A stretch of 61,160 nucleotides of DNA from JAADEM01 sp965371855. Its GTDB lineage: Bacteria; Bacteroidota; Bacteroidia; Bacteroidales; Marinilabiliaceae. A model generated the notes under the pieces. That model did no database searches, was not told the origin of the DNA, and saw nothing but the letters and a program-made list of their open reading frames with translations. Below are positions 33,458-40,919 of the stretch, one piece after another. The position numbers were made by a program, and so were the translations under genes. Positions within the stretch are counted from its first letter, which is position 1. Each line of letters opens with the position of its first letter. Location of the stretch: NCBI GenBank assembly GCA_965371855.1, contig CBDUZZ010000023.1, forward strand, positions 1 through 61,160. The letters run 5' to 3'.

Positions 33458-34392
33458 TTAGAAAATCGTCTCAAATAGTAGTTCTCGCCCCGGTAATTAA
33501 TTTTTTCTATCTGATTGTCAGCAATAAGCTCTAACAATACATCTTTCTTTTTCCCCGATTTATTTAACAATAGCATAACAGCATCTTCACGCATTGGATG
33601 AACTGCAGTGATGCTCAAAATGTCTTCCGTAAAATTGCCTGACGAAGCAAAAGCGTTTCCTTCATAGCCGGTCAACAGTTCTACATTTTTGATATGTTTA
33701 CTGAAAATTTCATAAGCCATAGTTACTGTTCCTTCATCCGGTTTCGCTGCTTTTTTGTATGCAGTAGGTCTTGTTGGCACAGAGATAAATGCGGTATCAG
33801 GGTTAAATGTAGAGATAGTTTGTGCAGTGTTGAGCAGATCTTCCGGCGTGTCATTTATTCCTTTTAATAACATCGTTTCAGTAACAAGATTCCCTTGAAA
33901 TTCATTTGAAAAGAGATGTATGCCTTGCAAAATATCTTGCAGATTTAATGTTTTGTAAGGAACATTTATCTTTTTCCAGATAGTGGAATTAAATGAATCT
34001 GACTTAATAGAAACATAATCTGTTTTCAGTAAGTCTTCCCGTACATCAGGGGTGTTTATCAATGATGCATTTGTTATAACTGCAACCGGAATCTTTAACA
34101 ATTTCAGCTTGTCTATCAGTGTTCTAAGATTAATATCCAGTGTTGGTTCTCCATCAGGAACAATAGTTAGGTAGTCGGGATAATTTTGTTTGTCAGTAAT
34201 TTTTGACAGTACAGACTTAACTTTATCAACAAGGTAATCGGGCTCATAAAATGCCTGACGGGTAATCTGCTTTATATCACCTTTCCCCACCTGGCAATAA
34301 AGACAAGAGTAACTACACACCTTGGGTGGTATGTTGTTTATCCCCAAACTCATTCCTAATCTGCGCGAAGGTACCGGTCCGAATATCTCCAT
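33454..34392 (-). CDS. Radical SAM protein (Cx3CxxC type)
   Basis: A 312-residue radical SAM enzyme. The cluster motif is CSYSCLYCQ at residues 27-35, preceded by the family lead-in FGPVPSRRLGMSLGIN. TIVPDGEPTLDINLRTLI and TNASLINTPDVREDL follow as the SAM-binding and barrel strands. The C-terminal 60 residues look like a small winged or helical domain. This group of short, uncharacterised radical SAM proteins is common in anaerobes near Fe-S and NifX-type genes, and such genes begin immediately upstream here. The reaction is unknown. Confidence 0.83.
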   Translation of the reverse strand: MEIFGPVPSRRLGMSLGINNIPPKVCSYSCLYCQVGKGDIKQITRQAFYEPDYLVDKVKSVLSKITDKQNYPDYLTIVPDGEPTLDINLRTLIDKLKLLKIPVAVITNASLINTPDVREDLLKTDYVSIKSDSFNSTIWKKINVPYKTLNLQDILQGIHLFSNEFQGNLVTETMLLKGINDTPEDLLNTAQTISTFNPDTAFISVPTRPTAYKKAAKPDEGTVTMAYEIFSKHIKNVELLTGYEGNAFASSGNFTEDILSITAVHPMREDAVMLLLNKSGKKKDVLLELIADNQIEKINYRGENYYLRRFSK

Positions 34393-34480
34393 AGTTGTTA
34401 ATGTGTGGATGAAATAATGGCTTAATGGTTGTAGACACAGGGTGACTGTTTGTTATACCCTGAAGTCACCCCGTGACTAA

Positions 34481-34687
34481 TCATTTTTTCCTCAAATCAA
34501 TTAGTTTGTGATTATCAGGTTGCTCCTGAATAATTTCCATAACACTGTTTATATAATTTGGCAAAACTTATAGTACATCCTCGATTTTACTGTCAGATGT
34601 AATTATAGGGATAAAATGTTGATTTATTAGCTTTATATTTCTGCCAAACTGTTTTGATACAAATGCTTTCACCCCTTTTTCTTGCAT
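34481..34687 (-). pseudogene. NifX/NifB-like gene remnant with a nonsense codon
   Basis: A frame starting at ATG 34687 (MQEKGVKAFVSKQFGRNIKL, INQHFIPIITSD) is interrupted by TAA at 34568-34570 and then continues in the same frame (VLPNYINSVMEIIQEQPDNH) to a TGA at 34481. A single G-to-T change (GAA to TAA) would explain it. The content recalls the NifX-type proteins of this cluster, and it lies at the cluster's downstream edge, but the similarity is short. The rest of 34393-34705 holds only a GGTGAC/GTCACC inverted pair near 34441-34475. Confidence 0.5.
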
Positions 34688-34705
34688 TGGTTATTCATTG
34701 TATAA

Positions 34706-35335
34706 TTACTTAACTGCTTTTATCACTACAAAGCTTCCTTTGTTGTGACCCTCTTTTGGTTGCTGTATCTCTTTTATCTCCTGCATTGAGCCAAATACTG
34801 TTTGAAGTGTCTCCTCTGTTTTGAAACCGGCAGCCTGCAAAAGCTCTAATATTTCTCTTGTACTGAAAAACGTTGCTTCCTTGTAGAACATACTTTTTTC
34901 TTTGTTCTGCAGGTATACCTTACCTACCGGACTCTCTTTGTCTACAAAAGCAACAATCACGGAGCCACCCGGTTTTAGTACTCTGTTTATTTCTTTGAAT
35001 GATTTGTTTGCGTCATCGACAAAACAGATGGTTGTAACCATTAAGGCATAGTCGATGGAAGAAGACTCATAAGGCAGATTTTCAGCCACACATTCGGTTA
35101 CTTTCAGGTCTCTTTTATCGGCCTTTTTTCGCATTTTAGCCGAAGGGTCACAACCTTCCTTTATCCCGAGTTGAGCCGCAAATAGTCCACTACCTATACC
35201 AATCTCGATACCGCGACCGGTTGGTGGGATTACCTTTTTTATCGCTTCCAGTTCTGATTGGTATACAAAGCGATTACTGTCGAACCACTGTTCGTACTCT
35301 TTAAGATGATTATCAAAAGGTTCTGTTTTTGCCAT
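34706..35335 (-). CDS. Class I SAM-dependent methyltransferase
   Basis: A 209-residue Methyltransf_11-type enzyme. The SAM-binding motif I is GIEIGIGSGLFAAQLG at about 41-56, with an acidic residue in CDPSAKMR, and motif IV-like YALMVTTICFVDD, then LKPGGSVIVAFVDK. Small methyltransferases of this type often sit in the ferredoxin-ATPase/NifX clusters of anaerobes. Substrate unknown. Confidence 0.82.
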   Translation of the reverse strand: MAKTEPFDNHLKEYEQWFDSNRFVYQSELEAIKKVIPPTGRGIEIGIGSGLFAAQLGIKEGCDPSAKMRKKADKRDLKVTECVAENLPYESSSIDYALMVTTICFVDDANKSFKEINRVLKPGGSVIVAFVDKESPVGKVYLQNKEKSMFYKEATFFSTREILELLQAAGFKTEETLQTVFGSMQEIKEIQQPKEGHNKGSFVVIKAVK

Positions 35336-35380
35336 GAATTAAATTGCTGTATTGTTAAATTGTCAATTCGTAATTCCTAA

Positions 35381-36244
35381 TTACTTAATCGCCTCCCACA
35401 CCTGTTTTATCTTCTTCGATATCTCTGATTCCGGGTTGTATTCCACAATGGTCTGTTCGTTAACCATAGCTTCAACCATCTCTTTATCAAAAGGTATTTT
35501 GGCTATCAAAGGTATATCATTCTTTTTTAAAAATTCTTCTATTTGTGCAACAACCTCTTCATTAATATTGTATTTATTAATGATGGCATAGGCAGGGATC
35601 TTAAATGAATCAATAAGATCAACCACTCTTGCTACATCATGCAGCCCCGAATGGGTAGGTTCAATGACCAAAAGTACAGCATTCGTTCCTGTTACCGAAG
35701 ATATTGCAGCACATCCAATTCCCGGAGGGCCGTCATTTATCACATAATCGGCACCTGTTTCAATGGCTATCTCTTTAGCCCGTTGTCTAACCTGACTAAC
35801 TAATTTTCCGGAATTTTCTTCGCCGGGGCCCATTCTTGCATGTACAAGTTTACCCATACGTGTATTGGATACATACCAGTTATTATTACTGTTTCGTTCG
35901 GAAGTGATAGCCTGCACAGGGCATACCCTTTCACACAAACGACAGCCTTCGCATTGAAACGGGTTGATATATAATCCGCCCATATCTTTGTAGTGAATAG
36001 CATCGAAACGGCAATGGTCAACACAAATGCCGCAGCTTGTACATTTATCATCATCTATGGATGCAATATAAGCACTGTAGAAGGTATGACTTTCTACTAT
36101 TTCAGGTTTGAGTATCAGGTGAAGGTCAGCTGCATCCACATCATTATCACAGAAAACTGTATTTTCAGCTACAGAAGCAATCGCAGCAGTAATACTTGTT
36201 TTTCCTGTGCCTCCTTTTCCGCTAAGTATTGTTATTTCTTTCAT
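35381..36244 (-). CDS. MinD/Mrp-like ATPase with inserted two-cluster ferredoxin domain (second of pair)
   Basis: A 287-residue SIMIBI-class ATPase. The deviant Walker A is SGKGGTGKTSITAA at residues 8-21. A ferredoxin domain at about 62-100 carries two 4Fe-4S motifs, CTSCGICVDHC and CEGCRLCERVC. INDGPPGIGCAAISS is the Walker B region. Proteins of this type come in adjacent pairs in anaerobes and are thought to form heterodimers that handle or insert metal-sulfur clusters, as with the ORP-associated ATPases of Desulfovibrio. It lies about 67 bases after its paralogue. Confidence 0.85.
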   Translation of the reverse strand: MKEITILSGKGGTGKTSITAAIASVAENTVFCDNDVDAADLHLILKPEIVESHTFYSAYIASIDDDKCTSCGICVDHCRFDAIHYKDMGGLYINPFQCEGCRLCERVCPVQAITSERNSNNNWYVSNTRMGKLVHARMGPGEENSGKLVSQVRQRAKEIAIETGADYVINDGPPGIGCAAISSVTGTNAVLLVIEPTHSGLHDVARVVDLIDSFKIPAYAIINKYNINEEVVAQIEEFLKKNDIPLIAKIPFDKEMVEAMVNEQTIVEYNPESEISKKIKQVWEAIK

Positions 36245-36250
36245 AGTTAT

Positions 36251-36342
36251 CCCCTCCTAACCTCCTCCAAAGGGGGAGGAATTAATACATTTATCTTTAT
36301 AGCCGCCCCTCTCATTTTTGGAGAGGGGTTGGGGGTGAGGCC
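36251..36342. repeat. Two tandem copies of the GC-rich palindromic repeat
   Basis: One copy at 36251-36283 (CCCCTCCTAACCTCCTCC, AAAGGGGGAGG) lies between the two ATPase genes. The second at 36304-36342 (GCCCCTCTCATTTTTGGAG, AGGGGTTGGGGGTGAGG) overlaps the 3' end of the upstream ATPase, giving it its last residues and its stop codon. Confidence 0.8.
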
Positions 36343-37205
36343 ACATTCCCCTCCAGGTTTTCAATTATCTCCTTATACGTCTCTTCAATCTCCGGTGAAA
36401 TGTTTGTTAGTAATTCTCCGGTAGCATATTTTGATGCATAATTTTTGTCAAACGGTATCTCACCAATTATCTCAATATTCTCTTTTTTCAAGTAGTCATA
36501 TATTTTGTTGTCGCCTAAGCCTGCCTTGTTGATAATAACTCCGAAAGGTATTTTGATCTCTTTCAGCAGTTCAACCATTAACAACAGGTCGTGTAGTCCA
36601 AAGGGAGTTGGCTCGGTTACTAATATGGTATAATCGACACCAGATACTGTTTCCACCACGGGACAACTTGTTCCGGGAGGAGCATCAAAAAGAATCCAGT
36701 CGGTATCCTGAGGGATTCTTCTTTTCAACTCTTTTATGAGCATTGTTTGCATTGCCGAACCTATTTTCAACCGGCCTTCTGTAAGCCCTTCACCTGTGCC
36801 TGTGTTGTATATTGTAACTTCTCCGATAGGTTCCGGGTATTCTTTTATTGCATCGTATTCACAAGCAATAAGGCATGCCCCACATGAGTGGCAAAGGCTG
36901 GCATTTACCTCTGCAAACTTTACAGGAGGAATGACAACAATTGCGTTGTATTCACACCATTCAACACACTTACGGCAATAGGTGCATTTGTCATTGTCTA
37001 TGCGTGGGACTAACTGGTTGATGGTTTCTTTTTTTATTATTTCTGTATTGTGGAAAAAGAGCAGGTCATTAGGCTCCTCTACATCACAATCAACCAATCT
37101 GACTTTTGCGGATTTGTACTTGTTAATAAAGTGGTACAAATTCACCGATACTGTAGTTTTGCCTGTACCTCCTTTCCCACTTGCTATTGCTATTTTATGT
37201 GCCAT
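36312..37205 (-). CDS. MinD/Mrp-like ATPase with inserted two-cluster ferredoxin domain (first of pair)
   Basis: A 297-residue paralogue of the downstream gene. The Walker A is SGKGGTGKTTVSVN; the two cluster motifs are CTYCRKCVEWC and CHSCGACLIAC at about 73-120; FDAPPGTSCPVVETV is the Walker B region. It probably forms a complex with its neighbour and acts on the NifX-type proteins of the cluster. The family portion ends at YKEIIENLEGN; the final VASPPTPLQK and the TGA are supplied by a palindromic repeat, so the original C-terminus was replaced. Confidence 0.86.
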   Translation of the reverse strand: MAHKIAIASGKGGTGKTTVSVNLYHFINKYKSAKVRLVDCDVEEPNDLLFFHNTEIIKKETINQLVPRIDNDKCTYCRKCVEWCEYNAIVVIPPVKFAEVNASLCHSCGACLIACEYDAIKEYPEPIGEVTIYNTGTGEGLTEGRLKIGSAMQTMLIKELKRRIPQDTDWILFDAPPGTSCPVVETVSGVDYTILVTEPTPFGLHDLLLMVELLKEIKIPFGVIINKAGLGDNKIYDYLKKENIEIIGEIPFDKNYASKYATGELLTNISPEIEETYKEIIENLEGNVASPPTPLQK

Positions 37206-37223
37206 GAAGTTTAAAGTTGAAAA

Positions 37224-37242
37224 CCTGCCTAAGGCAGACAGG
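37224..37242. repeat. CCTGCC/GGCAGACAGG hairpin repeat
   Basis: CCTGCCTAAGGCAGACAGG is a small imperfect palindrome that recurs at 50751-50772 (with a TTG loop) and in part near 56204-56218. It lies between the first ATPase gene and the DUF89 gene. Confidence 0.6.
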
Positions 37243-37365
37243 TTCTTAAAGTTTATAAAGTTGTAGTTCGTCAGTAAAGTGTAAGGTTCGTTGGCAGGGT
37301 TTGTTCCGGTTTATGCGCTTGTCGATATTCTTTACTTTTTAATCTTCGAGCTTCGCTATATAGCC

Positions 37366-38211
37366 TCAGGCTATACTGTTTTTCACCAACATATCACCTT
37401 TGTTTACATTCAGCATTGATGCAATCGGGTCACATTTTGCCATAAGCATAAAAAACAGATTATCCCGTTTTTCATTCATTAATCCTTCAAAATTGCCTTG
37501 TCCTTTTGAGATGATGAGGTCTGCACTGTTGTATGCTTGCATGAATTCATCAGAACAATGTTCTAACAATGTTGATGGCGCATCATATCCGTTGGTTATA
37601 ATTTTACACATTTTATCTATCCCTACTTGTTTAACATCTTCTATTGTAATATCATTTATTACAGGATGGCCACGAACAACAAACGTAATGTTGGGATGAT
37701 CCATTATTTCGACAAACAGTTTATCGAAAACAATCTCTCCTGCATTATCACCGAGATATAGGATTGAATCTGCAGATTTTATCCTGTCAAAAAGTTCTGT
37801 CGTATTGTCAACAGCAAGTTCGTTTGATGTTAATGATTTAATTTGTGTGAGAATATCTTCATTAACACTATGAGCTCCGTAATCAATAATATTACCTATA
37901 ACAGCCAGTTTAGCCGCCATTTGAAAAGGATTCCGACTGTTCGCAATCAATAATTTCCATTCGTGATAATGCTCAAGTAACAATTGATTTGCCTGGAATT
38001 TTTCTTCCCTGTACAGATCATTAATGTTTAGTTTTTCTCTTGCCAGCCGATGAATTTTGGTTGCCAGATGTGGATTGGTAGTATTCCACTCGTTGCCAAG
38101 TAGTTTGTTTACAGAAAAAACAAAGTCCTCGGCAATTTCCGCAGAGGGGTTGAATTTTTGTATTAATTTCTCAACGGTTTTATTAATGCAAAAGTAACAC
38201 TCTTGTCTCAT
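37366..38211 (-). CDS. DUF89/ARMT1-like metal-dependent phosphatase
   Basis: A 281-residue protein. The DUF89 core is evident: ILYLGDNAGEIVFDKLF at about 151-167, VVRGHPVINDITIEDV, TNGYDAPSTLL and ADLIISKGQGNFEGL, together giving the metal and phosphate site. The N-terminal CYFC pair is typical of the archaeal-bacterial branch. Family members are metal-dependent phosphatases proposed to remove damaged sugar or cofactor phosphates. In this cluster it could serve cofactor or cluster metabolism; that is inference. Confidence 0.85.
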   Translation of the reverse strand: MRQECYFCINKTVEKLIQKFNPSAEIAEDFVFSVNKLLGNEWNTTNPHLATKIHRLAREKLNINDLYREEKFQANQLLLEHYHEWKLLIANSRNPFQMAAKLAVIGNIIDYGAHSVNEDILTQIKSLTSNELAVDNTTELFDRIKSADSILYLGDNAGEIVFDKLFVEIMDHPNITFVVRGHPVINDITIEDVKQVGIDKMCKIITNGYDAPSTLLEHCSDEFMQAYNSADLIISKGQGNFEGLMNEKRDNLFFMLMAKCDPIASMLNVNKGDMLVKNSIA

Positions 38212-38339
38212 ATGAGAGATGTTAGTTAAAAGTTCATAAAGTTGAAAGTTTATAAAGTTGCAACCGGATAATCTGATTATTAAACCCGGAATCTGTAACC
38301 TGGAACCATTACCTGACTACAGGCAGGATTTACCCAAAA

Positions 38340-38681
38340 TTAATGGTCGCAATAATTTGATAATAGTCTGAGCTCTCCTTTAAGGAAACTTTCTATTAAC
38401 TCTCTTGCTGGTAGCTTGTCGGCACCGACAAAAACATTTACTCTGTTATCGTTAAATATTTGAATAGCCATTTGTCCCATTCCACCGGAAATAATATCCG
38501 TAGCTCCTTCTTCTGCCAGCCATTTGGGCAATAACCCCGGAGCATGTGGGGGGGGAACCACTTTTGTTTCTGAGATAATTGCATTATCATCAACATCAAA
38601 AAGTGCAAAAAATTTACAATGTCCAAAATGAGTATCTAAAACTCCATTAGTATCTACAGGTACTGCTATTTTTTTATTCAT
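38340..38681 (-). CDS. NifX/ORP-like metal-cluster-binding protein (1)
   Basis: A 113-residue RNase H-like-fold protein of the dinitrogenase iron-molybdenum cofactor family. Seen motifs: PVDTNGVLDTHFGHCKFFAL at the N-terminus, PPPHAPGLLPKWLAE, and DIISGGMGQMAIQIF. Related proteins bind FeMo-co precursors or, in Desulfovibrio ORP, a molybdenum-copper sulfide cluster. No nif genes are present, so an ORP-type role is likelier than nitrogen fixation. The eight-G run at about 38547-38554 lies inside the PPP codons. A bidirectional terminator-like hairpin lies just upstream. Confidence 0.83.
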   Translation of the reverse strand: MNKKIAVPVDTNGVLDTHFGHCKFFALFDVDDNAIISETKVVPPPHAPGLLPKWLAEEGATDIISGGMGQMAIQIFNDNRVNVFVGADKLPARELIESFLKGELRLLSNYCDH

Positions 38682-38727
38682 GATTATTTTAAATTGTATG
38701 GTTGTGATTTTTTTCGTTTTCTACAAT

Positions 38728-38765
38728 AAAATAATCGTGCATCAGCATGGGTGCACGATTATTTT
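38728..38765. terminator. Perfect 14-bp hairpin within the ORP-like cluster
   Basis: AAAATAATCGTGCA at 38728-38741 pairs perfectly with 38752-38765 around a 10-nt loop, with T-rich sequence on both sides. It lies between DUF5320 and the first NifX-like gene (minus strand), so it may partly terminate or process the cluster mRNA and set uneven expression of the two halves. Confidence 0.7.
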
Positions 38766-38789
38766 AGTTTTCATGGACAGCCCCATAAA

Positions 38790-38844
38790 TCTCCCTCCAT
38801 TGAGGGGAGCCTGCCTGTCCTCAGGCAGGGGTTGGAGAGGGGCA
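38790..38844. repeat. Palindromic repeat copy with embedded CCTGCC hairpin
   Basis: CTCCCTCCATTGAGGGGAG is followed by a GCCTGCCTGTCCTCAGGCAG hairpin and GGGTTGGAGAGGGG. A copy of the GC-rich palindrome seems to have been interrupted by the other hairpin repeat family. It sits just after the DUF5320 stop codon. Confidence 0.7.
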
Positions 38845-38857
38845 TCTCCCATTACTA

Positions 38858-39073
38858 TCAACCTCTTCCGCCTCCAAAACCTCTTCCCGGTCCTCTTCCT
38901 CTTCCACCTGCTGCGAAACCACGGCCATAACCGCGTCCTCTTCCGGCATTTGCAGGAAAGTCAGATTCAGGGTTGTCAGTATTGGATTTGTTGTTGTCGG
39001 GATTACACCTTCCCAATCTTCTTCCTGTTAGTGGACCTTTCCCTTCGGGTCCTGTTCCATTAAATCCTGGCAT
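38858..39073 (-). CDS. DUF5320 small Gly/Arg-rich protein
   Basis: A 71-residue protein starting MPGFNGTGPEGKGPLTGRRL, the exact pattern of DUF5320 proteins found with NifX-like and Mrp-like genes in anaerobes. After a polar linker it ends in RGRGYGRGFAAGGRGRGPGR, a disordered glycine-arginine tail. It may bind nucleic acid, protein or metal clusters; nothing firm is known. Confidence 0.82.
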   Translation of the reverse strand: MPGFNGTGPEGKGPLTGRRLGRCNPDNNKSNTDNPESDFPANAGRGRGYGRGFAAGGRGRGPGRGFGGGRG

Positions 39074-39122
39074 AATAACCTCCTTTTTTTGCTATTAGCT
39101 GCTTGCTATTAGCTGTTAGTAA

Positions 39123-39437
39123 TTATTTTATTTTTATGATGATGTCATCAATTGACAGTTCATCATCCTGAATGATTACCATTTGAATATTGAATTTATC
39201 CAACAGGTCTTTTGCTTTAGGGCCAAAATCTCCGGAGATAACTTTTGAAACGCCTAACTTAACCATTTTTTCAACTGTTTTAGTTCCGGCACCTCCCTGA
39301 GCATCTTTATTTTCATTTTTGTGAAATTCGGTTTTTCCTGTTTTTTCATCCAAAATGCAGAACCATGCTGCACGACCAAATCTTTTGTCAAATAATGAAC
39401 TTAATTCGTTTCCTGTGGATGTAATTACTGTTTTCAT
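39123..39437 (-). CDS. NifX/ORP-like metal-cluster-binding protein (2)
   Basis: A 104-residue member of the dinitrogenase iron-molybdenum cofactor family: SLFDKRFGRAAWFCILDEKT, then QGGAGTKTVEKMVKLGVSKV and SGDFGPKA. It differs enough from the copy at 38340-38681 to suggest different partners. It follows the DUF134 gene by 6 bases, so the two are coupled. Confidence 0.83.
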   Translation of the reverse strand: MKTVITSTGNELSSLFDKRFGRAAWFCILDEKTGKTEFHKNENKDAQGGAGTKTVEKMVKLGVSKVISGDFGPKAKDLLDKFNIQMVIIQDDELSIDDIIIKIK

Positions 39438-39443
39438 GATTGT

Positions 39444-39860
39444 TTATTTGATTATTCGTTGATTCATTAATTTTATTCTTTCTGATCTGCACATCGGGCA
39501 GTGCCTTTTATTATGTTGTTTCGGAATAGTGAATCTCACATAACAATCGTCACATAAAAACCAGTCTTTGTCCATCCATGCATTACCGTATACAGAGCGA
39601 ATCTCTTTCGATTCTACAAGTGCTTGCGCTATCTTCCTGCGTGCACTTTCATATATTCTGGCAAAAGTTGCCCTCGAAACGCCCATAAGATGCGAAGCTT
39701 CCAAATGATTCATCAGATTGTAGTCTGCCAGTTTTAGTGCTTCATACTCCTCGTACAATAACTCGATATGTCCGGAGGATACACTGCTTGATCCATAAGG
39801 CCTATAACCTTTGAATCCCGGGGGACTTACAACTCTTCGCAATCTTCTTCTTCTTGGCAT
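39444..39860 (-). CDS. DUF134 family putative transcriptional regulator
   Basis: A 138-residue protein with the DUF134 N-terminus (MPRRRRLRRVVSPPGFKGYR), a sigma-factor-like HTH at about 45-90 (LADYNLMNHLEASHLMGVSR, ATFARIYESARRKIAQAL) and a C-terminal zinc-ribbon-like CDDC...CPMC. It is the first gene of the cluster and is preceded by a TAnnTTTG promoter box overlapping a perfect palindrome, which suggests that it, or a metal regulator, controls the operon. It has no enzymatic features. Confidence 0.85.
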   Translation of the reverse strand: MPRRRRLRRVVSPPGFKGYRPYGSSSVSSGHIELLYEEYEALKLADYNLMNHLEASHLMGVSRATFARIYESARRKIAQALVESKEIRSVYGNAWMDKDWFLCDDCYVRFTIPKQHNKRHCPMCRSERIKLMNQRIIK

Positions 39861-39897
39861 ATCGTCAGATATATTTCTTTTTTGTTTAATTCCGGTA

Positions 39898-39905
39898 CAA
39901 ATATA
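39898..39905 (-). promoter_or_regulatory. -7 promoter box of the ORP-like cluster (TATATTTG)
   Basis: On the minus strand the octamer TATATTTG matches TAnnTTTG and lies 37 bases before the DUF134 start at 39860. It overlaps the first bases of the palindrome at 39903-39924. Confidence 0.55.
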
Positions 39906-39924
39906 ATGAGAATATTCTCATTAT
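39903..39924. promoter_or_regulatory. Perfect 22-bp palindromic operator candidate
   Basis: ATAATGAGAATATTCTCATT followed by AT is exactly self-complementary over 22 bases. Its core TGAGAATATTCTCA resembles the 7-1-7 inverted repeats bound by Fur-family metal regulators, but without the central spacer base. It lies between the expected -7 and -33 positions of the cluster promoter, where a bound dimer would block transcription. DUF134 autoregulation is the main alternative. Confidence 0.7.
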
Positions 39925-39980
39925 GCAAGAAAAATGAAAACTATTTTTGAAGTATTGCTTTTGATGTTTGAGATTATCCC

Positions 39981-40841
39981 CTATAGTTCAGGTATGGCTT
40001 TCGCTACATTCTCCATCAACCAAAAAGGGGTAGAAGTGCCCCCACAAATACCCACTTTATTAACGGATTCACTAAACCACTTTCGATTCAACTCTTCAGG
40101 ATTGCTTACAAAAAAACTATTTTCATTATTTCTTTTGCATTCATGATACAGCATTTTGGAGTTGCTGCTGTTTTTGCCACCTACAAATACTATTACATCG
40201 TATTTTTTTGAGAATGACTGCAAATGTTTAAACCTGTCCGATACTTGCCTGCAAGTGGTATTGTTGGTTTTTAAAAGGGAAGGATTGCTTATTCTTTTTT
40301 TAATCTCACCAATCATATGTTTGATTTTGTCAACATTTATGGTTGTTTGCGAGAAAGTTTCAACAGGACGTGAATAATCCAGCTTATCAAGATCTTCTTC
40401 ACCTTCAATAAGTATTCCTTTTCCCTCTGTCTGCCCCATCAACCCAATTACTTCGGCATGACCAGCCTTGCCAAATATCACCAATTGACCATTAATTCCA
40501 TTGAGTCTTTTACAAGCATTCTTAACCCTTTGCTGAAGTTTTAGCACCACAGGACATGTTGCGTCAATCACTTTATGGCCATTTTGCTTTGCAGTAGTAT
40601 ATGATTTAGGGGACTCACCATGGGCTCTGAAAAGAATGGTTTTACTTTTCATTGTACTGAACAGATCGTGATCAATGGTAACCATCCCTTTATCCTCAAG
40701 CCTTGTTATTTCCTCCTTGTTATGTACAATCTGGCCGAGAGAATAGATCTTCTCCCCTCTTTCCAACACTTCGTCCGTTGCTTCTATGGCTTTAACAACA
40801 CCAAAGCAAAACCCCGACTTTTTATCAATTTCTATAACCAT
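39981..40841 (-). CDS. ispH: 4-hydroxy-3-methylbut-2-enyl diphosphate reductase
   Basis: A 286-residue enzyme of the MEP isoprenoid pathway that makes IPP and DMAPP from HMBPP using a 3Fe-4S/4Fe-4S cluster. The three cluster cysteines are in KKSGFCFGVVKA, VIDATCPVVLKL and NNTTCRQVSDR. Other active-site motifs are LGQIVHNKEE, FRAHGESPK, GKAGHAEVIG and GGTSTPFWLMENV. Length is normal. It follows cmk on the same strand by 78 bases, an arrangement common in the phylum. Confidence 0.95.
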   Translation of the reverse strand: MVIEIDKKSGFCFGVVKAIEATDEVLERGEKIYSLGQIVHNKEEITRLEDKGMVTIDHDLFSTMKSKTILFRAHGESPKSYTTAKQNGHKVIDATCPVVLKLQQRVKNACKRLNGINGQLVIFGKAGHAEVIGLMGQTEGKGILIEGEEDLDKLDYSRPVETFSQTTINVDKIKHMIGEIKKRISNPSLLKTNNTTCRQVSDRFKHLQSFSKKYDVIVFVGGKNSSNSKMLYHECKRNNENSFFVSNPEELNRKWFSESVNKVGICGGTSTPFWLMENVAKAIPEL

Positions 40842-40919
40842 TTTTGATTTGTTAATGAGCTAATGAATTAATGTGTTAATGCAACAATGTAATTGTATAA
40901 TGGTTTATGGGGTAGTTCT

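Noticed and set aside
34481..39860. Nitrogen fixation genes
   Set aside because: NifX-type proteins are present but nifH, nifD, nifK and nifB are not. The companions match the ORP-like set of non-diazotrophic anaerobes.
39934..40377. Short plus-strand frames opposite ispH
   Set aside because: They are antisense to a well-conserved essential gene and lack any domain.
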